DNA of 61,714 nucleotides from Candidatus Bathyarchaeota archaeon (GCA_023488905.1 JAMDCQ010000008.1:1-61714); one strand, 5' to 3'; positions 25,376-34,355 are shown, counted from the stretch's first letter. The notes: a model not told the origin generated them from the sequence alone. Translations and numbers: made by a program.

Positions 25376-25512
25376 TGCGTTTTTCTGACTATACCCCCTT
25401 ATTTAAAGGCTGAAACACAAGTTCAACTTACAGTTCACCAAAAAATTCAACAATTGAAAACCACTCGACCTCTCAGCGCTGACCACCCCCTCCCTATAAG
25501 CCGCAAAAACGA
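25376..25512 (-). repeat. Composite promoter-like repeat, member E (minus orientation)
   Basis: Reading the minus strand: GGCTTATAGGGAGGGGGTG, then GCGCTGAGAGGTCGAGTGG. About 60 bases on come TTTCAGCCTTTAAATAAG and GGGGGTATAGTCAGAAAAA. This is the same two-part arrangement as members C and D. The second part is shared with 33696-33740, which begins the second fiber cassette region, so both cassette regions start with this block. Confidence 0.6.
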
Positions 25513-25731
25513 TACGACCGTTCCTCTAAAGGCTCCTGCATAGATAGCATAACAGGCACCAAATACGCTCGCTACTTCAAGCGTCTCCTACGCAAAAACA
25601 CAACCACACAGATTAGGGGGTGCGCTATGGTTCAGGTGTCAGCTTTTTATGTTATCGGTTTGTTCACAGGGCATTCTACTATACCTCACAGGTCTAACAC
25701 CCAGTTAATAAACGGTCAAAGCAAGAAAGCA

Positions 25732-25968
25732 ATGGATATACTGACGAAGAAATGGGGGAGGCATGAGGGGTTGGTCAGGAAGTGTGTGGTAAAAGTCGTA
25801 CTTAGCAGGGAACAGAGGGAAATACTATCAGAGTTGTCTACAAGGTTGGGTACAAGCGAAAGCGAGGCAATGCGGATGGCGCTTATGGATTACATAAAAG
25901 AGCTAAGTTTAATGACCGAGGCATTGCACCATAAAAAACGGTGCGAAAAAGATCCTGAAAAACAATAA
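25732..25968 (+). CDS. Ribbon-helix-helix protein, cassette 1
   Basis: About 78 residues from the ATG at 25732. The core VVKVVLSREQREILSELS, TRLGTSESEAMRMALMDYI is a ribbon-helix-helix DNA-binding fold and is closely similar to the protein at 34134-34331. In the paralog the ATG lies directly before GLARKLVAKVV. Here the matching position reads ATGAGGGGTTG with two extra bases, which puts the old ATG out of frame, so translation must begin upstream (25732 or 25627) or at an internal TTG/GTG. It probably binds the nearby TGGNCCA boxes, by analogy with RHH repressors, which is inference. Its stop nearly touches the convergent surface-protein gene. Confidence 0.72.
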   Translation: MDILTKKWGRHEGLVRKCVVKVVLSREQREILSELSTRLGTSESEAMRMALMDYIKELSLMTEALHHKKRCEKDPEKQ

Positions 25969-25969
25969 C

Positions 25970-27232
25970 TTAAGACGCCACAATCCCCACTGGCGAACTA
26001 ACGCTCCTTTTACGCAGGTACACAACCACAAAAACCAACAACACCACAATTGCAGCAAGCAACGCCACTATCGCGATTCCGACCCAATCCAAACCAAACA
26101 ACACTGAGGTGCCAGTATTAGGTTGAATAGGCGTTGCTGTTGGGTTCTGTGATGGGGTAATCGATGTGTCAGGAGTGGGAGTTGGAGCGTTTGATGGGGT
26201 TGCTGTTTGGGCAGGGGTTGGTATTGGTGCGTTTGGGTCAGGCATAGCTTGAGAATTAGCCGCAATCAAGAAAGGTGTATAGTTAACCTTGCCTAGTTCG
26301 AAGTCATCGTTAAAATCATAGATTTTCTGGTCAATCGCCGCAGAATTAGAAGTACCCCACCAATTATTAGGTACATCTATATTGCTTTGTGTGTCCAATC
26401 TCAAGTTATAATTTGAGTTGCCTTCGATATTATTGCTGACGATTCTTGGATTAGGGCTGCCATCTATGAAGATTCCTACTGCACTCTGGGTTATTGTGTT
26501 ATCCTTAATTGTTGGACTGCAGTACCCAGAGAGGGAAATCCCAGATTGCCAATAACCTGTTTCTCCACCATAGCCGTAGCTATTACTAATGTTGTTTCTT
26601 GTAATCGTAGGCGAACCGCTTGAAATTGAGATAGCTGCTTTTTCTAGACTGCCTGCTATTGTATTGTCAATGATTATAGCTGTATTTTCTCCTCCAATAC
26701 TAATGGCTGTTGAGCGATAACTAGGGCGACCTACCCAATCTGAAAGCGTAGTGATCGCTATTGTGTTTTGGGATATTATCGGCGAACCACCGCTGACAGC
26801 AGTGCCGAGCATAATGACGTTTCTATGTATTGTAGGCGAAGAATTGTTTATCTGTAATGAGGCGTTAACTATTGCATTCTCGATTACACCATTCGTGCTT
26901 GATGGGTTGAATATTATTTCACCGGATATCGAGCCACCAAGGTAAATTTTATCGGTGCTGCTGCCTTTTGCAATTAGTGTACCGTTTACTCGAATATAGT
27001 AATTGTTGAGGTTCACTGTGACTCCAGATTCAACAGTCAGTGTAGCTCCCTTGTCTATAGCTATGTTTCCAGCAAGGGAATATGGGCTATTTTCTTTAGT
27101 CCATACAACATCCGAACCAATAACACCTTTCACAGTATTCGGTGCTTGTCCCTCCCCAAAATGGGGAGCGCTAATAAAAATGGCTCCAACAAGTAACACT
27201 ATAAAGAACAGACTAACCTGCCATTTTTCCAT
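25970..27232 (-). CDS. Secreted parallel beta-helix surface protein with C-terminal membrane anchor
   Basis: 420 residues. Signal peptide (about 1-28, VSLFFIVLLVGAIFISA), then right-handed beta-helix/NosD-like repeats (SGSPTITRNNISNS, YCSPTIKDNTITQS, GSPNPRIVSNNIEGNS). These are followed by the domain end PNNWWGTSNSAAIDQKIYD, a Thr/Pro-rich stalk of about 50 residues, and a C-terminal transmembrane helix with FGLDWVGIAIV before it and YLRKRSVSS after it. It is likely extracellular and may bind or modify polysaccharide; catalytic residues cannot be assigned. The same anchor occurs in the protein at 34356-35132 of cassette 2. Confidence 0.82.
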   Translation of the reverse strand: MEKWQVSLFFIVLLVGAIFISAPHFGEGQAPNTVKGVIGSDVVWTKENSPYSLAGNIAIDKGATLTVESGVTVNLNNYYIRVNGTLIAKGSSTDKIYLGGSISGEIIFNPSSTNGVIENAIVNASLQINNSSPTIHRNVIMLGTAVSGGSPIISQNTIAITTLSDWVGRPSYRSTAISIGGENTAIIIDNTIAGSLEKAAISISSGSPTITRNNISNSYGYGGETGYWQSGISLSGYCSPTIKDNTITQSAVGIFIDGSPNPRIVSNNIEGNSNYNLRLDTQSNIDVPNNWWGTSNSAAIDQKIYDFNDDFELGKVNYTPFLIAANSQAMPDPNAPIPTPAQTATPSNAPTPTPDTSITPSQNPTATPIQPNTGTSVLFGLDWVGIAIVALLAAIVVLLVFVVVYLRKRSVSSPVGIVAS

Positions 27233-27318
27233 TCTCTATCATCCTTTACTACTGTTTGCTGCTCTCTGATATTCTTTTGCAATATTACGCTCTCAGTTTT
27301 GTCAAACGACCCCTCGGA

Positions 27319-27367
27319 TGGTCCACAGAATGGCCCACACATGGGCCAACAGGTGGTACAATTAGAC
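27319..27367 (+). promoter_or_regulatory. TGGNCCA box array upstream of fiber gene 1
   Basis: Four boxes TGGTCCA, TGGCCCA, TGGGCCA, TGGTACA at spacings of 12, 11 and 12 bases, followed by ATTAGAC. The same array with the same terminal box and tail occurs at 33781-33826 and 35189-35250, always upstream of a cassette gene. The near-helical spacing of palindromic boxes suggests a cooperative operator. Confidence 0.65.
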
Positions 27368-27484
27368 TTTTTGATTCTAAAACTATTTTGTTAGATAGAG
27401 GAATAATATGCAAACAATCCAAAAATCAATCCAACGCTCTAGAACCTATACGAATCATAACTTAATTGTATTGGAGGTGAGAGT

Positions 27485-28576
27485 GTGGTAGTAACTTATA
27501 ACGAAACTGTAATTGTTAATGACAACACACTTGAAGTAAGGGAACATTGGGAAAATCCTAGTTATGACAATTTTCTGTACGCCCTGTACAATCATACATT
27601 TCTGGACAGGGCTGGTAAATTACAATTCTATGACTTGAATACAGGAAACTATGTAATACTTCGGGGAGAATTGACTGGAGGTTATCCAGCGTTAGTATGC
27701 AGTCAACATCTAGCTATTGAGAAAGACCTAATTGCAAAGGGTTTTTTGAATAGTCTTGAAGGCGAAGTTGCACTCAACGCGGGATCATACAGTCCAGGAT
27801 GGGGACCTTATACCTCTAATCCATTCATTTGGCTTAAAGATACAAGCTATCCTACGTTAGAAATAAGAAAAGTCGTTGCAGCCGGTCAAGGAGATGCAGA
27901 TAAACTGAATCCAATAAACTATATTTGGGGTTGGGGCAATTTGGCACTTGGTGATTTGACAGTTCATGGATCACTTCATTGGAGTTCAGGCGCTTACTTA
28001 ACTGACAATCAAGGCGGCTCAATTGAACTAGGAAATTCAAGTGCTGCGGTATCCTATCCATTTATCGACTTCCACTTTGGCAGAAGCACAACCGAAGACT
28101 TCAATGTTCGCCTAATCAACTATCAAGACTGCATTTTAGAATTTCATGCGAGAACAAGCACAGGTGGGATATTGCCCGCGAGCTCCGGCATCTATGTACT
28201 AGGTTCACCAGATAAGCATTGGAGTTATGTCTATGCAGACTACCTACGATATGACGTAAACATTTCGATATTTGATGCTTATGACGACCTTGCACTTGTG
28301 AAGCTTTGGGGCGAAAAAGATTCGGTAATTCCGGATATTTACGACCAGACAAAGCTTAAGCCACCAACAAATGACCCATTTAGCATATTGAAAGGCACAG
28401 ATAAAGATGGAAAAGTAGAAAACGAATTCTTTGATGTAGGTAAAACCGTAAGCTTTGCAATGGGCTGTGCTAAAGCATTGGCTAAAAAACAGGATGAACA
28501 TGATGCCTTGCTGCTTAACTTATTGGGTCAGATAGAATCACTGCGCACTGAGATAGCCATAATGAAAAATGCTTAG
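27485..28576 (+). CDS. Phage tail-fiber-like protein, cassette 1
   Basis: 363 residues with no signal peptide. The GTG start at 27485 is four bases after a full GGAGGTGA site. Beta-rich repeats (LALGDLTVHGSLHWSSGAYL, GSIELGNSSAAVSYPF) lead to a segment LGSPDKHWSYVYADYL, characteristic of tail-fiber and S74-chaperone proteins just before the trimer end. The C-terminus (LLLNLLGQIESLRTEIAIMK) forms a coiled coil. A self-assembling trimeric fiber is the simplest reading. It shares the LELGNLTAHG-type segment with the protein at 35364-36095. No capsid, baseplate or tail-tube gene is near. Confidence 0.65.
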   Translation: MVVTYNETVIVNDNTLEVREHWENPSYDNFLYALYNHTFLDRAGKLQFYDLNTGNYVILRGELTGGYPALVCSQHLAIEKDLIAKGFLNSLEGEVALNAGSYSPGWGPYTSNPFIWLKDTSYPTLEIRKVVAAGQGDADKLNPINYIWGWGNLALGDLTVHGSLHWSSGAYLTDNQGGSIELGNSSAAVSYPFIDFHFGRSTTEDFNVRLINYQDCILEFHARTSTGGILPASSGIYVLGSPDKHWSYVYADYLRYDVNISIFDAYDDLALVKLWGEKDSVIPDIYDQTKLKPPTNDPFSILKGTDKDGKVENEFFDVGKTVSFAMGCAKALAKKQDEHDALLLNLLGQIESLRTEIAIMKNA

Positions 28577-28589
28577 GAAGGATACAGAA

Positions 28590-28778
28590 ATGACCGAAGT
28601 AAAACAACCACCTGAAATATCGCCAATACTACAGCAAATCGGTATGTTGAATCTGCGCATCAACGACATGATGACACAACTAAACGCCGTCATGAAAGCG
28701 ATGATGGAAGAAAACACAGGTCTACGCAAAGAAAACAGTGAACTCAAAGCTAAACAGGAAAAAACAAGTAAGGCCTAA
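28590..28778 (+). CDS. Small coiled-coil protein, cassette 1
   Basis: 62 residues from ATG 28590, preceded by AGGAAGGA 13 bases after the fiber gene stop. The core QQIGMLNLRINDMMTQLNAV, MKAMMEENTGLRKEN is a heptad-rich helix followed by a lysine/glutamate tail. Two close paralogs exist at 33893-34090 and 36132-36305. Always the gene after a fiber gene or its operator, it may assist fiber trimerisation or anchoring. This is inferred from gene order; no catalytic residue is visible. Confidence 0.75.
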   Translation: MTEVKQPPEISPILQQIGMLNLRINDMMTQLNAVMKAMMEENTGLRKENSELKAKQEKTSKA

Positions 28779-28883
28779 AAAGGCCAACTCAACCCTTTTC
28801 TTTTTTTGGAAACATAGACTAAGCAAGTCTTCTTCTATTTTACCGTTTTATTAAGAAAAAGAAATAAACTCAAACGTACACTC

Positions 28884-29981
28884 ATGGATAGACGGTTTGC
28901 TATGAAGCAGCAATCAGATAAGTCTCAGAAAGGCGAAATTGAATTCAGAAGAAAGCTGTCAAAACAACAAATCAGCGGCGAATGTTTCTTTGAGGACGAA
29001 TATGATGCCGAGGGCATCGAAAGAATTCTCTCCGATAGAATGAAAAAAACCTATGACCATATGGTTTCGTTGAAGGCACAAAACATCGCGCTATCCCCTT
29101 ATTTAGAGATTGGCGCAGAAAGGTGCCAACGTTCACTCGTTATGGAAAACGACCTTGAAGCTAATGGTGCAGCTGTCGACATTTCTTTTGACATGCTCAA
29201 ATCCTGCGACCATTATAAGGCGGCATTCAATAAGGGCAAAGTTCCCCTGCGGATATGCTGTGACGCAAACAACATGCCGTTTATGAGTAACTCGGTCCCT
29301 TTTGTGTTCTGTTACGAAACACTCCACCACTTTCCCGATCCCTCGCCCATAGTGAAGGAGATACACCGTGTACTCTCGCCGGGCGGCTACTTTTCGTTTA
29401 ACGAGGAACCATTCAAAAAAGTTCTCCATATCAATCTCTACAATGCAGAAAAAGCCTATGCAAACAAGCAGTCCAGACGAGGTAAGCTTCGGAAAATAAA
29501 GACTATGCTCGATATTTTCTTTGCCAGAAAGACTTGCAATGAAGTCGACCACGACATAATTGAGAATTTGGACATTACAATCAAGACTTGGAAGAGAACC
29601 ATAGAGTTGTTCGAAGAGAAAAACGTCAACTTGCATTCAAACGCAATAACTAAGACTGTCAATACTGAAATGTTCCATCCTAAAAATCGAGGAAATTACA
29701 TGTTAGCTTACCTGTTCGGCGGCGAAATTTCGGGTGTTTGCCACAAGGCAGGTCACCTCAATGCAAAGATAAAGCCTATCGAGGAGGTACTTATTTGTCC
29801 ATCATGCCTCAAAGAGGGAAATGAATCAAGGCTAGCTCCAAAGAATTCGGCTCTCCATTGCGAAAAATGCAACAACACTTATCCGATACATGGGGGGGTT
29901 GCTTTCCTGTTTTCGCCTGAAAAATTAAAGGAGCTATACCCTGAAATATCCGCGATAACGGGAACAGGCATTTCAAGCTAA
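28884..29981 (+). CDS. Class I SAM methyltransferase with C-terminal Trm112-like zinc ribbon
   Basis: 365 residues. A Rossmann methyltransferase core (about 70-190) has the SAM-site variant YLEIGAERCQRS, an acidic residue after AAVDISFDML, CCDANNMPFMSNSVPFV and FCYETLHHFPDPSPIVKEI typical of methyltransferase type 11. The C-terminus (about 300-345) has a zinc ribbon CPSCLKEG and CEKCNNTYPIHGGV like Trm112/YcaR proteins, fused in the same chain. The substrate is not identifiable, but similar fusions are found among glycan and lipid-modifying methyltransferases. The ATG at 28884 is used. Confidence 0.8.
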   Translation: MDRRFAMKQQSDKSQKGEIEFRRKLSKQQISGECFFEDEYDAEGIERILSDRMKKTYDHMVSLKAQNIALSPYLEIGAERCQRSLVMENDLEANGAAVDISFDMLKSCDHYKAAFNKGKVPLRICCDANNMPFMSNSVPFVFCYETLHHFPDPSPIVKEIHRVLSPGGYFSFNEEPFKKVLHINLYNAEKAYANKQSRRGKLRKIKTMLDIFFARKTCNEVDHDIIENLDITIKTWKRTIELFEEKNVNLHSNAITKTVNTEMFHPKNRGNYMLAYLFGGEISGVCHKAGHLNAKIKPIEEVLICPSCLKEGNESRLAPKNSALHCEKCNNTYPIHGGVAFLFSPEKLKELYPEISAITGTGISS

Positions 29982-30235
29982 CAAGGATACCCTTAAGAGA
30001 ACAGTACCAACAGAGTGATGAATAGAAAACTAAACAAGGATACAAGTAGCCCAAAACTAAGACCTAACAATGCCTCAGTTTCTTTTAAGTAAAGATTCGA
30101 GTTAGCGATTGCTTATTTTGAGATATGACAAAAAATTTGCGGTGTTTTTGCTTCTCAGTTAGACGAAAAGCACCCCTATTCCAGCCCATTTTTGATTCTT
30201 GTTCTCTATAATCTCTTTATTCTTATAATGCTGTT

Positions 30236-30913
30236 TTACTTCACTCCAAAATCATCGACATGGCACCCGGATACTGGATCATGTTGGGCAATGTCATGGA
30301 AAGCAATTATTCCGCCTTCTTTGACTAGAGGGGAATAGATTTCAAAGTCTTTCTTGACGCCGTCATATGTGTGATCGCCGTCTATGAATAAGAAATCGAT
30401 TTTACTGCCGTTTAGAATTCTTCTTAACTTCAGCGCTGTCTCTTCGCTATGGGAATCAGCTCTAAGCAATTTTATCGTGTTCCATTTGCTGAAGGATTTA
30501 AACAACGGAATCTTCCAAGAGGGATAGCAGCCGCCAAAGGGCCCGTTAGGCAGATCGATACTTACTATTTTCTTGGCTTGAGTGATGTTAGAAAAGAGGA
30601 ACAGAGTCCCTCCACTTGAAGTCCCTATCTCAACGATTACATGAGGGTTTGCTTTTTGAACAATTTCACATAAACTTGTTATCTCAGTTTTTACTTGGTA
30701 AAGTTGTATATCCATAACCCAATTTTTTCCAATAATACTCTGCTTAAAAGTAAAATTCGAGATAAGGCTAACTAATTTTTCAGGATCATTATTACAGCTT
30801 CTTGCAAGCTTCCTTAGCCTGTTAGCAGCCATTCTTGAACCAATCATAGATTTATATAAATGAAATACTCTTTTCCGCAATGTGGTCATATGCCTACTAT
30901 CGTTGTTTAACAC
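30236..30913 (-). CDS. Class I methyltransferase, cephalosporin hydroxylase (CmcI)-like, possibly C-terminally short
   Basis: 225 residues. VIVEIGTSSGGTLFLFS is the SAM-binding motif I, followed by KKIVSIDLPNGPFGG, DFLFIDGDHTYDGVKKDFE and GGIIAFHDI typical of CmcI/macrocin O-methyltransferase-like proteins. Family members usually continue beyond the FHDI region; here the chain stops soon after at VDDFGVK, so a loss of perhaps 15-25 residues is likely. The start is GTG 30913 or ATG 30889. Substrate unknown; a sugar-modifying role is plausible by family. Confidence 0.72.
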   Translation of the reverse strand: MLNNDSRHMTTLRKRVFHLYKSMIGSRMAANRLRKLARSCNNDPEKLVSLISNFTFKQSIIGKNWVMDIQLYQVKTEITSLCEIVQKANPHVIVEIGTSSGGTLFLFSNITQAKKIVSIDLPNGPFGGCYPSWKIPLFKSFSKWNTIKLLRADSHSEETALKLRRILNGSKIDFLFIDGDHTYDGVKKDFEIYSPLVKEGGIIAFHDIAQHDPVSGCHVDDFGVK

Positions 30914-31007
30914 TAATTAAGTCTAATGTTATTTGGGTGTACTTGAAGAAGCCCACAAAAAATATCTAAGGCGTGTCCTAAAATTTTGCTCTAGCTTCAA
31001 TTCGTTG

Positions 31008-33431
31008 TTAGTCTTCAACTTTTTTGGTCTGCGGCTGCATTGTGGGGTATTCTTTGATTTTTTCCGCCATCTCCCGCAGTACCTTGTCAACGAGATAGTT
31101 TACTGTGCCTTCTTCGTAGGTGCCGTCTGCCCGCCTCTGCCCCGCCTTTGCGCCCGTTAAGACTTCGATACCTTCGTCAATGGATTTAACCGAGTAGATA
31201 CTGAACTGCCCCGCCTTCACCGCGTCAAGCACCTCCTCCTTTAGCATCAAGTTCTGCACGTTACTCTCAGGAATCATCACGCCCTGCTCGCCCGTCAGCC
31301 CTTTGGCTTTGCAAACCTCAAAGAAGCCCTCGATTTTTTCGTTGACACCGCCGATTGCTTGCACTTCGCCCTTCTGGTTAACAGAGCCCGTAACGGCAAA
31401 GTTCTGCTTTATTGGGAGTCCACTGAGGGCGGAGAGGATGGCGTAGAGTTCGGTGCTGGATGCGCTGTCGCCTTCGACGCCCGAGTAGTTCTGCTCAAAC
31501 ACCAACCGCGCCGAGAGGCTCAGGGGTTTGTCGCGGGCGTATTTCTCGTTTAGGTAGCCGCTTAAAATCAGGACGCCTTTGGTGTGGATGGGACCGCCCA
31601 TTTTTGCTTCCCGCTCAATGTCGATAACGCCCTCGCGACCTAAGCCAATGCTGGCGGTAACGCGGGACGGCGAGCCAAACGCAAAGTCGCCTAAGCCCAT
31701 GACGGATAAACCGTTGACCTGCCCCACCTTTTGCTCGGTGGTGTCGATGAGGAAAAAGCCGCGGGTGATCATTTCTTGAATTTTTTCTTGAATGAGTTTG
31801 GAGCGGTAGATTTTTTCTTCGATGGCTTTCTTGACGTGCCCAGCGGTGATGTATTGGGCGCTGTCTTGCTCCGCGTAAAAGTTGGATTCTCGGATGATGT
31901 CTGCGACCAGCGAAAACTGGGTGGAAAGCTTGTATTGGTCTTCGACTAGGCGGGAGCTGTATTCGACGAGTTTGGCTAAGGCGCCGCTGTCAAGGTGCCG
32001 AAGTTGCTCGCGTTCGCATAAACCGCAGACGAATTCGGCGTATTGCTGGACTTTTTCGTTGGTGCGGGGCATGGTGGTGTCGAATTCTGCTTTTATTTTG
32101 AAGAGCTCGCGGAAGTCAGGGTCCATGCTGAACATCATCTGGTAGATGTTGGGGTCGCCGATGAGTATGACTTTGGCTGTTAGGGGTATGGGTTGGGGTT
32201 TGATGGTTTTGACGCTCAAAAAGCCATAGCGTTCTTCAGGTTCTTCAATGGACATTTTGCTGTCTTTGAGGTCCCGCTTCAAGCCGTCATAGGACAGTGG
32301 GTTGCGTAGGAGGTCTTCGACGGGGATTATGAGGTATCCGCCGTTGGCTTTGTGGATGGAGCCGCCGCGTATCATGGTGAAGTCTGTGGTTAAGGCGCCG
32401 AATTGGGCTTCTTTCTCGGTTTTTCCCAGCAGGTTGGGGTAAGTGGGGTTGGTTTCCATGATGACTGGTGCGCCTTTGGTTTCCGAGTTGTCTATGACTA
32501 GGTTTACTTGGTATTTTTTGTAGAGGTCTTCGCCGCGCATCCAAGGCAACTGGAAAAGCGACTGCTGTTGAGCTTCTGGACCACCTCTGCGCGCAAACTG
32601 CTGCAGGTTCTCCAAGATGTCATTTTCAACAGCCTTAAGGTACGCCGTCACATCAGCATTGCTTGAGTATTTTTCCATAAGGCTCTGTGTTTGACTGCCG
32701 ATGGCGTAGAGGGCGATTTCCTTGTTGAGCTTCCTGAGTGCATCGTGAATTTGGCGTTCCATATCTAGGAGTTGCCGCATGGTCACGCGGAATTGCGCTT
32801 CCAGTTTTTCACGTTTCTCTGCAAGCTTCTGCTTCATGTCCTGAGGCAAAGCAAGCATTTCTTCCTCGCTTAGCGGTTTGCCATCTAAAACGGGAATAAG
32901 CAACAGCCCCACCGGGGTTGTTTGAATTACGAAGCCTTCGCTTTGGGCTTTGATGTTTAATTCATCGATTAACTTTTTGCGTTGGGTCTCTAATTCACGG
33001 AGAGTGGCTTCTCGTCTTGCCACGTAGTCTTCGCTTTCGAACGTTTTAGGCAGGGCACTTTTGACGTTTTCGATAAAGTTTTTCATGTCTTCGCGGAATT
33101 CTTTGCCCTTGCCCGCGGGTAGCTGGATGGCTTTGGGTTCATATTGGTTGGCGAAGTTGTAGACGTAGCACCAGTCAAGCGGCACCGGCAGGGTTTTGGA
33201 TTGGGCTTCCACGAAGCTTTTCACCGCGGTTTTTCTACCCGTGCCCGAGTAGCCCGCAACGTACATGTTGAAGCCGTGGTTTTTGATGCCTAACCCAAAT
33301 TTTAGGGCTCGCACCGCTCGGTCTTGCCCGATAATTTCGGTGAGAGGGGTTAGGTCTTTGGTGGATGTGCAGTGGATAATGTTGGTGTCACAGATTTTTC
33401 GTAGTTTCTCTATGGGTAGTTTGGTAGCCAA
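31008..33431 (-). CDS. Lon-like ATP-dependent protease with AAA_32 domain
   Basis: 807 residues. The N-terminal ATPase has Walker A GYSGTGRKT near residue 62 after IGQDRAVRALKFGLG, followed by a long coiled insertion (about 150-290), helices and the AAA core (VEDLLRNPLSYDGLK, ILIGDPNIYQMMF). The C-terminal S16 protease has catalytic Ser in GDSASST near 655 and Lys in GGVNEKIEG near 698. This is the soluble Lon-related family rather than classical membrane LonB; no transmembrane segment is seen. It should degrade or remodel proteins using ATP. It lies between the two fiber cassettes. Confidence 0.9.
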   Translation of the reverse strand: MATKLPIEKLRKICDTNIIHCTSTKDLTPLTEIIGQDRAVRALKFGLGIKNHGFNMYVAGYSGTGRKTAVKSFVEAQSKTLPVPLDWCYVYNFANQYEPKAIQLPAGKGKEFREDMKNFIENVKSALPKTFESEDYVARREATLRELETQRKKLIDELNIKAQSEGFVIQTTPVGLLLIPVLDGKPLSEEEMLALPQDMKQKLAEKREKLEAQFRVTMRQLLDMERQIHDALRKLNKEIALYAIGSQTQSLMEKYSSNADVTAYLKAVENDILENLQQFARRGGPEAQQQSLFQLPWMRGEDLYKKYQVNLVIDNSETKGAPVIMETNPTYPNLLGKTEKEAQFGALTTDFTMIRGGSIHKANGGYLIIPVEDLLRNPLSYDGLKRDLKDSKMSIEEPEERYGFLSVKTIKPQPIPLTAKVILIGDPNIYQMMFSMDPDFRELFKIKAEFDTTMPRTNEKVQQYAEFVCGLCEREQLRHLDSGALAKLVEYSSRLVEDQYKLSTQFSLVADIIRESNFYAEQDSAQYITAGHVKKAIEEKIYRSKLIQEKIQEMITRGFFLIDTTEQKVGQVNGLSVMGLGDFAFGSPSRVTASIGLGREGVIDIEREAKMGGPIHTKGVLILSGYLNEKYARDKPLSLSARLVFEQNYSGVEGDSASSTELYAILSALSGLPIKQNFAVTGSVNQKGEVQAIGGVNEKIEGFFEVCKAKGLTGEQGVMIPESNVQNLMLKEEVLDAVKAGQFSIYSVKSIDEGIEVLTGAKAGQRRADGTYEEGTVNYLVDKVLREMAEKIKEYPTMQPQTKKVED

Positions 33432-33536
33432 AATGAATCCTCCTAACTGGTTAATAGGGAATTGGCTTTGAGCATTTAACTTTTTTTGCCAACAGATAAC
33501 CCGATAAAAGCTCCTGGCGATTCAATTTTTATAGTA

Positions 33537-33581
33537 GTAGTTGTTGCAGAAAAACCCCTATACACAACAACAACCAGCAGA
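33537..33581 (-). repeat. Hairpin repeat J (pairs with 46378-46421)
   Basis: On the minus strand: CTGGTTGTTGTTGTGTAT, AGGGGTTTTTCTGCAACAAC. About 44 bases shared with 46378-46421 with few changes. GTTGTTGTTG against CAACAAC makes an inverted repeat with TATAGGG in the loop. Confidence 0.55.
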
Positions 33582-33695
33582 CTGCGCTGTGGCTTGCTTT
33601 TTTGAGGCGGCGTCTGGTTTGGGTTGCAGGTTGGTTGTGGCGACTTCCGCAAGCAGTTCGGCTTGACGAAGCAGTCATGGCGAGGTCAGTTGCAA

Positions 33696-33740
33696 TTTTT
33701 TCTCTAGCCCCCCTTATTTAAAGGCTGAAACGCAGGTTGA
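33696..33740 (-). repeat. Promoter-like repeat, member F
   Basis: Minus strand: CGTTTCAGCCTTTAAATAAG then GGGGGGCTAGAGAAAAAA. It matches the second part of members C, D and E, with the closest match to the copy before cassette 1. Confidence 0.55.
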
Positions 33741-33780
33741 AGAAGACAAGAGCCAACATAAAGAGGTATACCCCTTGGAC

Positions 33781-33826
33781 GGGCCCGCGGGTGGGCCATC
33801 ACGTGGGCCAACGGGTGGTACAATAC
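33781..33826 (+). promoter_or_regulatory. TGGNCCA box array upstream of cassette 2 coiled-coil gene
   Basis: TGGGCCA at 33792, TGGGCCA at 33804 and TGGTACA at 33816, exactly 12 bases apart, preceded by a GGGCCC box and followed by ATACAGCC. Same order as the arrays at 27319 and 35189. Confidence 0.65.
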
Positions 33827-33892
33827 AGCCTTTCAGTTTGAGTTGCTTTAAACTGCAATAAGGATTGAAAAAACCAACCCGAAAAAAGAAGT

Positions 33893-34090
33893 GTGACCGA
33901 TATGAATCCGGAAACCGAAAAACAAACTGAACTATCAACCCCAATACAGCAGCAAATCGGCCTGCTAAACCTGCGCGTAAACGACATGATGACCCAGCTA
34001 AACGCCACCCTCAAAGCCATGCTCGAAGAGAATCAGGCGCTAAAGAAAGAAAACGCAGAACTCAAAGAAAAAACAGCCAACCCGCAGTAG
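33893..34090 (+). CDS. Small coiled-coil protein, cassette 2a
   Basis: 65 residues. GTG start at 33893 aligns MTDMNPE with the paralogs' MTE starts; ATG 33902 is the alternative. The core QQQIGLLNLRVNDMMTQLNA, MLEENQALKKENAELK is near-identical in pattern to the proteins at 28590 and 36132. No fiber gene precedes it, only the box array, so it may be what remains of a complete cassette. Confidence 0.75.
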   Translation: MTDMNPETEKQTELSTPIQQQIGLLNLRVNDMMTQLNATLKAMLEENQALKKENAELKEKTANPQ

Positions 34091-34133
34091 TCATTCCAAC
34101 CAAACTTTTCTTTTTTTACCAGAACAGGGACGC

Positions 34134-34331
34134 ATGGGGTTGGCTAGAAAGCTTGTGGCAAAAGTAGTACTCAGCAAACAACAAAAAGAAATCCTAACCG
34201 AACTCTCAAGGCGCTTAGGCACAAGCGAAAGCGAAACCCTACGAACAGCCCTAATGGACTACGCAAAAGAACTAAACATAATAACAGAAACAATACAACG
34301 CAAAAGAATCGTTAAAGAAGAAACCACTTAA
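34134..34331 (+). CDS. Ribbon-helix-helix protein, cassette 2
   Basis: 65 residues, ATG 34134. MGLARKLVAKVVLSKQQKEI then RRLGTSESETLRTALMDYAK: a beta strand and two helices, the RHH fold that dimerises and inserts a beta sheet into the major groove. It is a paralog of the protein at 25732-25968 and 43 bases downstream of the coiled-coil gene, on the same strand. Candidate autoregulator of the TGGNCCA arrays, by position only. Confidence 0.8.
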   Translation: MGLARKLVAKVVLSKQQKEILTELSRRLGTSESETLRTALMDYAKELNIITETIQRKRIVKEETT

Positions 34332-34355
34332 GCCTCAACTGAGCCTACCCATCAT

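Noticed and set aside
25507-25640. Remnant gene between aIF5B and the RHH gene
   Set aside because: A short open frame (TGTKYARYFKRLLRKN) is visible, but I could not link it to any family, so it is not reported.
27319-27363. Replication origin boxes
   Set aside because: TGGNCCA boxes at helical spacing could be ORB-like, but they are not the known archaeal origin box, there is no AT-rich unwinding element with a cdc6/orc1 gene, and they precede cassette genes three times.
30000-30080. Box C/D small RNA (GTGATGAA near 30015)
   Set aside because: A C-box-like sequence is present but no convincing D box or C'/D' pair at the right distance.
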